Shown one piece after another: positions 42,673 through 51,684 of a DNA stretch of 64,000 bases. The translations under genes and the position numbers were made by a program. The stretch lies in assembly GCA_020634375.1 (NCBI GenBank), contig JACKBX010000006.1, positions 329,002 through 393,001 of the forward strand, in the 5' to 3' direction. Source of the DNA: Ardenticatenaceae bacterium (GTDB lineage: Bacteria; Chloroflexota; Anaerolineae; Promineifilales; Promineifilaceae). Numbering within the stretch: the stretch's first letter is position 1; each line of letters starts with the position of its first letter. The notes under the pieces are model-generated. The model was not told the DNA's origin. It ran no database searches and saw only the letters and a program-made list of their open reading frames with translations.

Positions 42673-44457
42673 ATGCAAGGTTGGGCAGGGAAAATACTGG
42701 ATATTGATTTGAGCAGTGGCAGCATTCAAACTGTGCCGCTGGATATGGAGATGGCGCGTTTGTTTTTGGGCGGGCGTGGGCTGGGGGCGCGGCTGCTGTG
42801 GGATTTGGTCGGGCCGGAAGTTGAACCGTTGTCGCCGGAGAACGTGCTTATTTTTACGACTGGGCCGATAACGGCCAGTGCATCGCAGACCAGCAACCGT
42901 TTTAATGTCAGCAGCAAAAGCCCGCTGACGGGGACGATTTTGCACGCTAACAGTGGCGGCTGGTGGGGGATGCAGTTTAAGCGCACGGGTTATGATGTGC
43001 TTATTGTGCGTGGCAAAGCGGAAACGCCGGTGATGATTGAGATTACGCCGGAGGGCACGGCCGTTAAAGACGCCAGCCATCTGTGGGGCAAAACCGTTTT
43101 CGAGACCACCGAAGCATTGGGCCAGAGCCGTAACAAGCGTAACGTGCTGTGCATTGGCCCGGCGGGCGAAAATCTGGTGCGTATCGCGGCCATTATGAAC
43201 GACAAAGAACGTTCGCTGGCGCGGGGCGGCCCTGGCGCGGTGATGGGCAGCAAAAATTTGAAGGCCATCGTCGTGGAAGGCAAGGAGAAAAACGAGCCTG
43301 AGGACAAGGAGCAGTTCAAGTTTTTGTCTTATGAGACGGGGAAACTGCTCAAGGCCAGCCCGCTCACTTCGCAAGCGCTGCCGGAATTTGGCACGGCCGT
43401 TGTCATGAACGTCGTCAACGAAATTGGCGCATTACCCACCCGCAATTTCCAGCAGTCCCAATTTGAAGGGGCTGACGACATCAGCGGCGAAGCGATTACC
43501 GACAACATCCTGGTCAAAAAACAGGCGTGTTGGGCCTGCCCCATTGCTTGCACGCGCATCACCAAGACGACAAGCGGCAAAGAAGGGGAAGGGCCGGAGT
43601 TTGAATCGTCGTGGGCATTTGGGGCACAGTGCGGCATTGATGATTTAGAAGTGATTACCGAGGCCAATTATTTGTGCAACGACCTCGGCCTGGACACCAT
43701 CTCGATGGGCAACACCGTTGGCTGTGCGATGGAACTGGCCGAAAAGGGGCTGGTTGATGCCGACCTGGGCTTTGGCCGCGCCGACCGGCTGCACGACCTG
43801 ATTCGAGACACGGCTTACCGGCGCGGTCTGGGCGACGAGATGGCCGAAGGCAGCTACCGGCTGGCGGCCAAATACGGTGCGCCGGAACTTTCGATGACGG
43901 TGAAGAAGTTGGAACTGCCGGCCTACGACCCGCGCGGAATGCAAGGGCAGGGGCTGGTGTATGCCACCTCGAACCGGGGCGCGTGCCACGAAACGGGCAA
44001 TATGTTGGGGCCGGAAGTACTGGCGCTGCCGCGCTTGCTTGATCGGTTTGCCACGCAGGGCAAGGCGGGGATTGTGTCGGTTCACCAGCATTCGGCGGCG
44101 GTGATTGACAGCCTGGTTTATTGCAAGTTTGCCAATATGGCGGTGGCGGAGGAGTTTTTTGCACGAGTGTTAACGGCCGTTACCGGCATCCCCTACACCG
44201 CCGACGACCTGATGATAGTAGGCGAGCGCGTCTGGACACTGGAACGCCTCTACAACCTGCGCGAAGGCTTCACCCAGGCCGATGACACCTTGCCCGACCG
44301 CCTGCTCAACGAACCGGTGAGCGATGGCCCTAGCAAAGGCCACACCGCTCGGCTGGCGCCCATGCTCGAAGAATATTACGCTTTTCGCGGCTGGGACAAA
44401 AACGGCGTGCCCAAGCCGGAGAAACTGAGAGAATTAGGATTAGACAATTTGAAATAA
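42673..44457 (+). CDS. Aldehyde:ferredoxin oxidoreductase (tungsten-pterin family)
   Basis: A 594-residue AOR-family enzyme. The 4Fe-4S ligands appear as C-x2-C-x3-C in ACWACPIACTRI (about residues 285-292) plus a late Cys in DSLVYCKFANM (about 482). The N-terminal domain (GRGLGARLLWDL; NRFNVSSKSPLTG) binds the tungstopterin. It oxidises aldehydes to acids with ferredoxin as acceptor, in anaerobic or low-oxygen metabolism. A class II aldolase follows 72 bases downstream, so the aldehyde made by aldol cleavage, for example lactaldehyde, is a natural candidate substrate. No strong ribosome binding site is seen. Confidence 0.92.
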   Translation: MQGWAGKILDIDLSSGSIQTVPLDMEMARLFLGGRGLGARLLWDLVGPEVEPLSPENVLIFTTGPITASASQTSNRFNVSSKSPLTGTILHANSGGWWGMQFKRTGYDVLIVRGKAETPVMIEITPEGTAVKDASHLWGKTVFETTEALGQSRNKRNVLCIGPAGENLVRIAAIMNDKERSLARGGPGAVMGSKNLKAIVVEGKEKNEPEDKEQFKFLSYETGKLLKASPLTSQALPEFGTAVVMNVVNEIGALPTRNFQQSQFEGADDISGEAITDNILVKKQACWACPIACTRITKTTSGKEGEGPEFESSWAFGAQCGIDDLEVITEANYLCNDLGLDTISMGNTVGCAMELAEKGLVDADLGFGRADRLHDLIRDTAYRRGLGDEMAEGSYRLAAKYGAPELSMTVKKLELPAYDPRGMQGQGLVYATSNRGACHETGNMLGPEVLALPRLLDRFATQGKAGIVSVHQHSAAVIDSLVYCKFANMAVAEEFFARVLTAVTGIPYTADDLMIVGERVWTLERLYNLREGFTQADDTLPDRLLNEPVSDGPSKGHTARLAPMLEEYYAFRGWDKNGVPKPEKLRELGLDNLK

Positions 44458-44458
44458 T

Positions 44459-44514
44459 CAATAATTAATTGTGAATATTCACCCTTCTCAATTCATTATT
44501 AATTATTCATTATT
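44459..44514. repeat. AT-rich hairpin of ATTAATTATT units
   Basis: AATAATTAAT...GAAT pairs with ATTCATTATTAATTATT. A related element is found at 57161. It lies between AOR and the aldolase. Confidence 0.75.
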
Positions 44515-44529
44515 TGCTACGGAGTAGCT

Positions 44530-45141
44530 GTGATTGATCAAAGTCTTTACGAAGAATTCCGCGACATTGGCCGCGATATTTTTGTGACCGGGCTAACCAG
44601 TTCGCATGGCGGCAACATGAGCGTGCGCGTTGGCGACAAAATCATCATTAAGCGGCGCGGAGCGCAGTTTGGTCGCCTAAAACGCACCGATTTTGTGGAA
44701 ACCAGCTTTCGCGGCAAAGACAGCGGCATCATCCGCGCCAGTACCGAGTTAATCGTACACCGCGCCATCTACGAAAAAACGTCGGCGCTGGCGGTGGTTC
44801 ATGCTCATCCGCGCACAGCTATTGTTCTCAGCCTCAGCCGGGATGAGATTATTCCCATTGATAACGAAGGCTCTTACCTGCTGCGTAAGATTCCGGTGGT
44901 GACGGTGGAAATGGCTTCTGGCTCCAAAGAGATGGCCGAAAAGGTGTCTGAGGCGCTGCGCGGTTACAAGATTGTGATGCAGCGCGGGCATGGTTGCTTT
45001 GCCATCGGTCAGACGTTGGAGGAAGCGTACCATTGGGTGTCGGCGTTGGAGGAAGTGTGCGACATCATTTTGGAGCACAAGCTGATGGGCGAGCCGTTGA
45101 TTGAGTATCGCAAGCACAGCGAATCGTATAAAAATTGGTGA
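44530..45141 (+). CDS. Class II aldolase/adducin family protein, second
   Basis: A 203-residue compact member of the class II aldolase family, shorter than the one at 28554. Zinc histidines are in VVHAHPRTAI and MQRGHGCFAIG; the phosphate-binding segment is TSSHGGNMSVRVGD. It starts with GTG at 44530, behind CGGAG. Its pairing with AOR suggests aldol cleavage followed by aldehyde oxidation, and it could be the fuculose-type aldolase of the island. Substrate not visible from sequence. The converging subtilase gene ends 21 bases away. Confidence 0.87.
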   Translation: MIDQSLYEEFRDIGRDIFVTGLTSSHGGNMSVRVGDKIIIKRRGAQFGRLKRTDFVETSFRGKDSGIIRASTELIVHRAIYEKTSALAVVHAHPRTAIVLSLSRDEIIPIDNEGSYLLRKIPVVTVEMASGSKEMAEKVSEALRGYKIVMQRGHGCFAIGQTLEEAYHWVSALEEVCDIILEHKLMGEPLIEYRKHSESYKNW

Positions 45142-45162
45142 CCCAATCACTGAAAGCGCTTT

Positions 45163-48100
45163 TTATCGCCGGATGATGGGTAGATGGTTGGTATAAGGCG
45201 GCAGATGCGTAACGGCCGTTGCCATCACCACGTTCGTCACATGATCATCCAATACGGCCGTTGTTTGCAGCCACTCCGTTCTCAAGTTTATCGGACGCTG
45301 TGCGACCAGTGACACCATAACCACTTCCCCGGCAGCCACATCCCCATGCCACGTTACACGCCCTGCGACAACGGCCGTTTCCCCGGCGCTGCTGGTTAAG
45401 GTTTGGGTGAGAGGGATAAGGGTTGGCGGCAGAGGCAGAACGGCCGTGACCCCCTCAGCCGCTCGTACTCCCGTATTGTTCACAAACAGCGTATATGTCA
45501 CCCACTGCGTAGACGCTTGCATAGCTGTTTCCGCAGCTAGCCACGAGCCAGACAAGTCCGGCGCGTCCACCCATACCGTCGCTGTGCGGTCAAAGTGGAA
45601 CTGGTGATGGTCATAAGTCAGTGTCACTCGATTTTCCAGGCGGGTTCCTGCTGGCGGGGTTTGATAGAGCAGCGCCTGATAGCGTAATTGGAACGCATCG
45701 CCCCCTTGCAGCACGCCGGCCCAGGTTAACGTGCGTGTGCCAGGATCGTAAACGACATCTGGAGGCAGCGCGGGTAGGAAAACGGATAACCCTGGCGGAA
45801 TTGTATTCGTTAGGGTAACGTGGCTGAGAGGGGCATTGGGCAACGGTCGTACCGTTAGTGTGTACGTGCGCCATTCCAGCGGGGCCACTGTGCGCTGATC
45901 CACCTCAAATGTCGTTTCCCCCAGGTCACTCAGCCAGCCCATCATGCCCTGCATTGCTTCTGAGCGTACCGTATCCGTCAAAAATTCAAAGGGCAGGCTC
46001 CAAAAAATGGTGCGCCAGTTACGGCCGTTGGCAGACATGCCGCTGGTTGCTAGCGCTGTGGCCGAGCCTTGCTCGTTCCAGGCAATGGCCTCGCTGTGCG
46101 ATGCAGGTAACACACTGTCGCTAAAGTTTTTGGCCCGCCCATAGTTCAGCGTATAAGGCCCGCCCAGGGAATCTGGCAAAGCGGGATGTTGCCCAACGTA
46201 TACTTGCGTGGGCGTGATGGATTCGTCATAGGTTAACGCCCCCAAATACTGGTGGCTCAATGTGCTGTTCCGGTTGTAGTACAGGTAATCCTGGCTGCTG
46301 AGGAAGAGCCGCCCTCCTTCTGATAGGTATGTTTCCAGGTTGGCTCGCTCTTGTGCCGTGATGGGTTGGAACCAATCATATCCGGTGAACCAGAGGATCA
46401 TGTCATACTGGCGCAGAAAGTCTAGCGCTGGACTGCCGCGCTGCGTAGTGTCCCACACGTCGTAGATGACGCCGAGGTTGGCTAAGGGCTGCATGTAGCG
46501 TTCTTCGTATTCGTACCAGCGGTCATCGTCTACCAGCAGGATGTCGTTGGGGGTCTGATGGCGCAGGGTAAGGGTGTCGGAGATAGTGGGGTCGGTGTTG
46601 GAAACGGCCGTTACCCGTACCTCATGCACCATCCCCCCTTCCACCTGCGATGGGACTGTGACGGTAACGGCCGTTTGCCCCAACGTACAAGGCCCCAGCG
46701 TCATCGTTGGCGTCAGGATGGAGGTCGCCCACTCATCACTGTCTGTGGTGATATTAAATGTGTCCGTGAGCGTTTCGCTGTGATTGGCAAGCGTCAGCCA
46801 GTATCCGTGTGCTTGCCCTGGTATAGCATATTCATCTACATCAGGGCTATGCCATTGCAGTGCCACTAAAGGATAGTCGGATTGGAAATAAGTGAAACTG
46901 CGTTCCAGCAAGCCTGATCGCGCCGCTGCGTCTGTTACGCCTTCCAGGCCAAAGCCAAAGTAGACAATGCGATATTCTTCGCATAAACCAGCCTGTAACC
47001 CGACAGCATCGCCATCACTAAAGCGCAAAATGGGTGTGGTGAGGCTGTTTTTAGCTGGCTGCGTACGGTCAGGGATTTGCGCTGTGTCGCTTTCTGGTCC
47101 GGCCAATGTCATGGTTAACCCGGCAAAATGTGTGCCATCTACGCCACTGATAGTAGGCAGCGGCGTGTCGGTCATTTTGCCCAGGTACGTGCCGTGTAGA
47201 TAACTATACCACCAATAAGCCGGCATGAAGCTGTTGTCGTCATATAGGGCGACGTTCTGCCCACTGACCAAAAGACGCCCGCCATTATCCATGTATTCGG
47301 TTAAGTCATAATCTGCGGAAACGTAGCCGGGGGAGGCATCCGGGTCAGCCCACATCACGTAATCGTAGGGGGCGAGACTGGTATGGGGAGGAATGTCACT
47401 GTAGGGGTTGCGTATTGTCCATAAATCTGCAACGTATCTGAGGTCGGCGATGGCATTTTGGAAGGGGGTGATTTGTGAGTTGTAATACCATTGTCCGGCG
47501 TCAACGAGCAGCAGCGTGGGGGCGGGTGTGAGTTGGAACGAGCGATTGACGCTGCCATCTGCTGGGATGGTCACGGCCGTTCGCAGCAGACGGTGCCCAT
47601 TGTGTGAAACGGTAATGTGGTAGTCCCCGGCAGGTAGAGTAAGGGCGTATTGGCCGTTGGTGTCGGCAACGGCCGTAATCGGCGTACCCTCAGCGGAAAG
47701 GGTAGCTGTAATCGGCGTGTTCGTGCCAACTTCTCGTACCGTACCTTGAATACTGCCTGAGGGTAGCGCGACCATGTTGAAATCTTGTAGGACGGTTTGG
47801 TTGAGCAGTAGTGTGATGTTGCTAATGTGCTGTGAATGGTAGCCAAAAGCAGACACGTCCAGCGTATAGCTGCCGGGCAGCAGCGTAATTTGGTAGCTGC
47901 CTGCCTCATCATTGTCAAAGCGGAAATGTTGCCCGCTGCTGTTGGTGATAGTCAGTACCACACCGGGTAATGGCAGGCCATTTTGCCGCACGGTTCCTTG
48001 CAGGGTTCCGGCGTCGGCGTCGGGCAGAACGGCCGTGTACGCATCCAAACGCCCCCAGCCGCTGTCGTCGTTGGGGTGGGGTGGGTTGATGGGAACGGCC

Positions 48101-49458
48101 GTGTCCGCCAGTCGCTGCCAGACAGCTTCTTTACTCAAAGACGGATTAGCTGAGAGCAGCAATGCCAGCGCGCCACTGACATGTGGCGCAGCCATTGATG
48201 TGCCGTTGGCGTAAGCATAGCCGTCATTGAGATAGGCCGAGAGGATATGTGTGCCAGGGGCGGCAATGTGGGGCTTGAGCTGGTTGGTTAGGGGAGATGG
48301 CCCCCGTGAGGAAAACCAGGCCACGTTTTCCTGCTCATCGCTGGCAGCAACGGCCAGGGTGTTGGTGTAGCTAGCCGGTGAATTGATCGTACCTGCAAAT
48401 GGGCCGCTGTTGCCGGCAGAAAAGACAGAAATGATGTCGGCCGTTTCCAGCGCGTTGATGTCGCTGATAAGTGCATCCCAGTAGGGGTTGCTGCTGCCCC
48501 AGGAGCAGTTGATGATGTCCGGCGCGAGAGCGGGATCGCCAGCGGGAGCCAACAACCATTGGAATCCGGCATGGATGGCGCTCTCGTAGAGAGTGCCGTT
48601 GTTATCGGCGATGGAGACGGCGATCCACTGTGCGCCGGGAGCAACACCAATGCCGTTTTGCCCAACGGCCGTTCCGGCAACGTGCGTGCCGTGCCAGAGC
48701 GAGTCGATTGGCTCAGTAATGTCAGTGTAGACAGCGTGATACCAGTTGCCTTCGTGTTGGTAAACGCCGCCGCCCAAATTGCCGCGATAGGCAGGCAGCA
48801 GGTCGGGGTGTTGCCAATCCACGCCGCTGTCCATAATCGCCACAGTGATGCCACTGCCATCAATGCCCAGACCATCCCAAACATAGTTGGCACGGATGCG
48901 GCTTACGCCCCAGGTGAGTTCACCGCTGGTCATACTGCGGGCATTGCTGCTGAGGGGGACGGGGCGTGTGAGAATGTCGTGCGGGGTAATGTCATCGAAT
49001 TGCCAGGTTGTTTCAGGGCGTACGGCCGCGACGGCGGGGTGCGCGGCAAGCTGGGCGGCGGCTTCATTGTCGGCGGTGATGGCCATGATGTTGCTAATCC
49101 AAAAGGGCTGCACGCGGCTGATGTGCCCGGCGGCTTGTAGTTGGTGTAGCAGGGGGTAGATGGCTTGTTGGCTGGTTACGGCCGTTGCTTGCAACCGCGC
49201 AATGATTTCTGTGCGGCGAGCGGTTTCCTCGGTGGGCAGGGATTGTCGTGCCAGGTTGGCGCTTTCATAAAAGGTGATGATGAGGCGGGTTTTTTCGTGA
49301 GGGAGGAGATGTTGATGTGGTAATAAGGCTTGATTTTTAGCGAAAGGATTGCGGGGTAAATGGGAGCTTGCTGCGGCAGCCCCGTGCAGGAAAAAGGCCA
49401 ATCCAGTAGCGCCTAGAAAGATGATGAGGAATAAAAGAGCGAAACGATGATTTTTCAT
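45163..49458 (-). CDS. Large secreted subtilisin-like protease with regulatory and DUF11 modules
   Basis: A 1431-residue exported protease. Signal peptide 1-30 and a propeptide precede the S8 domain (about 175-470) with a complete triad: Asp in AIMDSGVDWQHPD (about 206), His in HGTHVAGTAVG (about 257), Ser in GTSMAAPHVSG (about 423). Two carboxypeptidase-regulatory-like Ig modules follow, about 480-630, then two similar alpha/beta regions starting LLLVDAGQWYYN and ILLVDDDRWYEYE, and DUF11-like modules to the end. The C-terminus NHLPIIRR recalls the YMPLIL tail of the protein at 9838. It is probably surface-bound and degrades external protein. A promoter for the divergent glycosyltransferase lies over its start. 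Confidence 0.92.
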   Translation of the reverse strand: MKNHRFALLFLIIFLGATGLAFFLHGAAAASSHLPRNPFAKNQALLPHQHLLPHEKTRLIITFYESANLARQSLPTEETARRTEIIARLQATAVTSQQAIYPLLHQLQAAGHISRVQPFWISNIMAITADNEAAAQLAAHPAVAAVRPETTWQFDDITPHDILTRPVPLSSNARSMTSGELTWGVSRIRANYVWDGLGIDGSGITVAIMDSGVDWQHPDLLPAYRGNLGGGVYQHEGNWYHAVYTDITEPIDSLWHGTHVAGTAVGQNGIGVAPGAQWIAVSIADNNGTLYESAIHAGFQWLLAPAGDPALAPDIINCSWGSSNPYWDALISDINALETADIISVFSAGNSGPFAGTINSPASYTNTLAVAASDEQENVAWFSSRGPSPLTNQLKPHIAAPGTHILSAYLNDGYAYANGTSMAAPHVSGALALLLSANPSLSKEAVWQRLADTAVPINPPHPNDDSGWGRLDAYTAVLPDADAGTLQGTVRQNGLPLPGVVLTITNSSGQHFRFDNDEAGSYQITLLPGSYTLDVSAFGYHSQHISNITLLLNQTVLQDFNMVALPSGSIQGTVREVGTNTPITATLSAEGTPITAVADTNGQYALTLPAGDYHITVSHNGHRLLRTAVTIPADGSVNRSFQLTPAPTLLLVDAGQWYYNSQITPFQNAIADLRYVADLWTIRNPYSDIPPHTSLAPYDYVMWADPDASPGYVSADYDLTEYMDNGGRLLVSGQNVALYDDNSFMPAYWWYSYLHGTYLGKMTDTPLPTISGVDGTHFAGLTMTLAGPESDTAQIPDRTQPAKNSLTTPILRFSDGDAVGLQAGLCEEYRIVYFGFGLEGVTDAAARSGLLERSFTYFQSDYPLVALQWHSPDVDEYAIPGQAHGYWLTLANHSETLTDTFNITTDSDEWATSILTPTMTLGPCTLGQTAVTVTVPSQVEGGMVHEVRVTAVSNTDPTISDTLTLRHQTPNDILLVDDDRWYEYEERYMQPLANLGVIYDVWDTTQRGSPALDFLRQYDMILWFTGYDWFQPITAQERANLETYLSEGGRLFLSSQDYLYYNRNSTLSHQYLGALTYDESITPTQVYVGQHPALPDSLGGPYTLNYGRAKNFSDSVLPASHSEAIAWNEQGSATALATSGMSANGRNWRTIFWSLPFEFLTDTVRSEAMQGMMGWLSDLGETTFEVDQRTVAPLEWRTYTLTVRPLPNAPLSHVTLTNTIPPGLSVFLPALPPDVVYDPGTRTLTWAGVLQGGDAFQLRYQALLYQTPPAGTRLENRVTLTYDHHQFHFDRTATVWVDAPDLSGSWLAAETAMQASTQWVTYTLFVNNTGVRAAEGVTAVLPLPPTLIPLTQTLTSSAGETAVVAGRVTWHGDVAAGEVVMVSLVAQRPINLRTEWLQTTAVLDDHVTNVVMATAVTHLPPYTNHLPIIRR

Positions 49459-49489
49459 TTGACTGCATTATACCTGGAAAGCGTATACT
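49459..49489 (+). promoter_or_regulatory. Candidate promoter of the glycosyltransferase cluster
   Basis: TTGACT, 19 bases, then TATACT. The -10 ends only 8 bases before the ATG at 49498, so a transcript from here would have almost no leader. Confidence 0.45.
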
Positions 49490-49497
49490 ATTGTCTT

Positions 49498-50412
49498 ATG
49501 ACCCTGTTTTGCTCAACCATCATTCCAACGATTGGCCGCGAGACGTTGGCACGTGCGGTGGAAAGTGTGCTGGTGCAAGATTTTGACCCGGCTGACCATG
49601 AAGTGATTGTGGTGAATGATTCGGGACGGCCGTTGCCCGCAGCGGCGTGGCAGGCGGATGCGCGAGTACGTCTTTTGCAAACGGAGCAGCAGGAAAAAAG
49701 CATTGCTCGTAACACGGGAGCGGCTGCTGCCAGAGGCGACTACTTACATTTTTTGGATGACGATGACTGGCTTCTGCCTGGCGCATTGACCGCTTTGCAA
49801 ATGTTGGCCGCACAGAAACCGCAAGCAGCCTGGTTGTACGGCCGTGCCCGCTTTGAAGACCCGCAGGGTAAGCCGGTTGGTTCCATTTATCTGAACCGCG
49901 ATGGCAATTGTTTTGTGCAAATGGTTGCCGGGTATTGGCTGCCCATTCAAGCCTCCCTCATTCGCGCCACGGTGTTTTTGGCTGCCGGTGCATTCAATCC
50001 CGCCATACACGTCACGGAAGACCTGGATTTGGCGCGGCGTGTAGCCTTGACGGGAGACTTCGCCGGGACGGCGCAGGACGTAGCCTGTATTTTGCGCGGA
50101 CAAGCGTGGGGCAGCGCCACGGATTACGAGCAGGGGCCGGTGTGGGTGCGCTGGAGCCGTGACCAGATTCTGGCGCAGCCAGCAGCGTTTGCGCGGTTAC
50201 AATCCTCGGCGGATAGTGGATTTTGGCACGGCCGTATCTTTCACGCTTACCTGACGACGATGATTTACAATCTGCGTCAACGGCACTGGGGAACGGCCGT
50301 TAAACGAGGTGGCTATACGGCGGCAGCCTTGTTGCGCAGCGGCCGTTTTCTCTTTGCCCCGGACTTTTGGCGGGCCGTGCGTACCCATCACGTGGGGAGA
50401 GACTTTCACTGA
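49498..50412 (+). CDS. Family 2 glycosyltransferase
   Basis: A 304-residue GT2-type (GT-A fold) transferase. It has the N-terminal nucleotide-binding STIIPTIGRETLARAVESV, VVNDSGRP and the metal-binding FLDDDDWLLPGAL. The start at 49498 (MTLFC) is preferred; a longer frame from 49447 runs into the divergent subtilase start. No membrane anchor. The next gene overlaps by one base. It opens a four-gene run (two more transferases and a sulfotransferase) likely making a sulfated surface glycan. Confidence 0.9.
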   Translation: MTLFCSTIIPTIGRETLARAVESVLVQDFDPADHEVIVVNDSGRPLPAAAWQADARVRLLQTEQQEKSIARNTGAAAARGDYLHFLDDDDWLLPGALTALQMLAAQKPQAAWLYGRARFEDPQGKPVGSIYLNRDGNCFVQMVAGYWLPIQASLIRATVFLAAGAFNPAIHVTEDLDLARRVALTGDFAGTAQDVACILRGQAWGSATDYEQGPVWVRWSRDQILAQPAAFARLQSSADSGFWHGRIFHAYLTTMIYNLRQRHWGTAVKRGGYTAAALLRSGRFLFAPDFWRAVRTHHVGRDFH

Positions 50413-51557
50413 TGCAGCAGACAACAGCAGATAAACCCCGGCTGACCTACGCCATTCAACACTTTGATAAAACGGGCGAAATGCGGGCGCCTTACCTCAT
50501 TTGCAAGGCGTTTGTGGAATTGGGCTGGGCGGTGGACATTCAGACAATGGGCACGGCAGCGAATGCTGGTGTAGAGTTGGCCTGGGGGCAGGTGCCGCTG
50601 CGCAAAATAGCGGGGCTGAACAAGAAAGCGACCTTGTTAAAATTAGCTGCATCGCTGTTGCACAAACGGCGGCAGCATGTGGTGTTGTCGTTTGTTTGGG
50701 ATTGGCATTGTTATGGGCTGCTGCTGGCGAAATGGTTGTTTGGCAGCCCTTATGCGCTGGCGCTGGATACGTATGTGCATCGTTCTGGGGCAACGTGGCG
50801 CACGCGCTTGTGGGAAGCTGTGCGCTATGGGCCGCTGCTGCGCAATGCCGACCTGATCCTGGCCGAATGCCCCGATGCGTTTGCGGCCGCGAAACGATAC
50901 ACGCGGCGGCCAGAGGTGCGGCAGGTGCCGTTTTGCCTCTGGCAGCGAGACCTGGAGGCGATTGAAGCGCGTTGGCAGACAGAGGGCTTTGCGCCGCAGC
51001 GAGAACCGGTTATTTTGTATGCAGGCCGCCTGGTGGAACGCAAGCGGGTGCATGATTTGATTGCTGCTTTTAGCCGCCTGGCCGCGCAGTTTCCGAAATG
51101 GACGTTGGAAATTCGCGGACTGCCGGATTCGCCGGAGTACGGGCAGCTAATCGCGGAGTTGGTATCATCCAGTGGTTTGGATGAGCAGGTGCGCTTTTTG
51201 CCAGGACTGAGCAGAGAGGCTTTGTATCGTCGTTATCGAGAGGTCTCCATTTTTGCGCTGACTTCGGAGGGGGAGGGGATGCCGACGACGATTACGGAAG
51301 CGATGTTTTTTGGCGGGGCGATTGTGGCCGGGATTTCGGGGGCATTGGCGTATCAATTGGAGGACGGCCGTTGCGGTTGCCTGCATGAACCGGGAGACCT
51401 GGAGATGCTGACCCACCATTTGCAGACGTTGATGGCCTCGCAGCAGGTGCGCGAGGGGTATATGATGCGGGCGCGGGCGCGGATGTTGTCATTGCTGGTG
51501 TGGGAACGTTATTTCCCGGAATTGGAAGCAAGGTTCCGACGCCTGGTTGTTGATTAG
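50412..51557 (+). CDS. GT4-type (family 1) glycosyltransferase
   Basis: A 381-residue GT-B transferase. The C-terminal donor-binding half has LYAGRLVERKRVHDLIAAF and the family signature SEGEGMPTTITEAMFFGG. The acceptor half begins at YAIQHFDKTGEM. The start at 50412 shares a base with the upstream stop (TGATG), showing co-translation. It transfers a sugar from a nucleotide donor onto a growing glycan. About 115 bases follow before the next gene, filled with CAGTAATCAGTA-type repeats. Confidence 0.92.
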   Translation: MQQTTADKPRLTYAIQHFDKTGEMRAPYLICKAFVELGWAVDIQTMGTAANAGVELAWGQVPLRKIAGLNKKATLLKLAASLLHKRRQHVVLSFVWDWHCYGLLLAKWLFGSPYALALDTYVHRSGATWRTRLWEAVRYGPLLRNADLILAECPDAFAAAKRYTRRPEVRQVPFCLWQRDLEAIEARWQTEGFAPQREPVILYAGRLVERKRVHDLIAAFSRLAAQFPKWTLEIRGLPDSPEYGQLIAELVSSSGLDEQVRFLPGLSREALYRRYREVSIFALTSEGEGMPTTITEAMFFGGAIVAGISGALAYQLEDGRCGCLHEPGDLEMLTHHLQTLMASQQVREGYMMRARARMLSLLVWERYFPELEARFRRLVVD

Positions 51558-51569
51558 TGTAGGTCTTTG

Positions 51570-51660
51570 GTGTTCAGTGTTCAGTAATCAGTAGACAGTA
51601 ATCAGTATGGACTGCCTTTGGAAGATGCTTGTTGATAACTGAATACTGGCTTCTGATTGT
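51570..51660. repeat. CAGTAATCAGTA-type repeats
   Basis: Degenerate direct and inverted units (TTCAGTAATCAGTAGACAGT; TTGATAACTGAATACTGG) in the gap between two glycosyltransferase genes. Another short-repeat class, no protein encoded. Confidence 0.65.
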
Positions 51661-51684
51661 TGATACTGGTTGGGCGAGTGGCTA

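Noticed and set aside
45163..49458. Lantibiotic-type processing protease
   Set aside because: The large size, DUF11 and regulatory Ig modules and absence of a precursor peptide gene do not fit.
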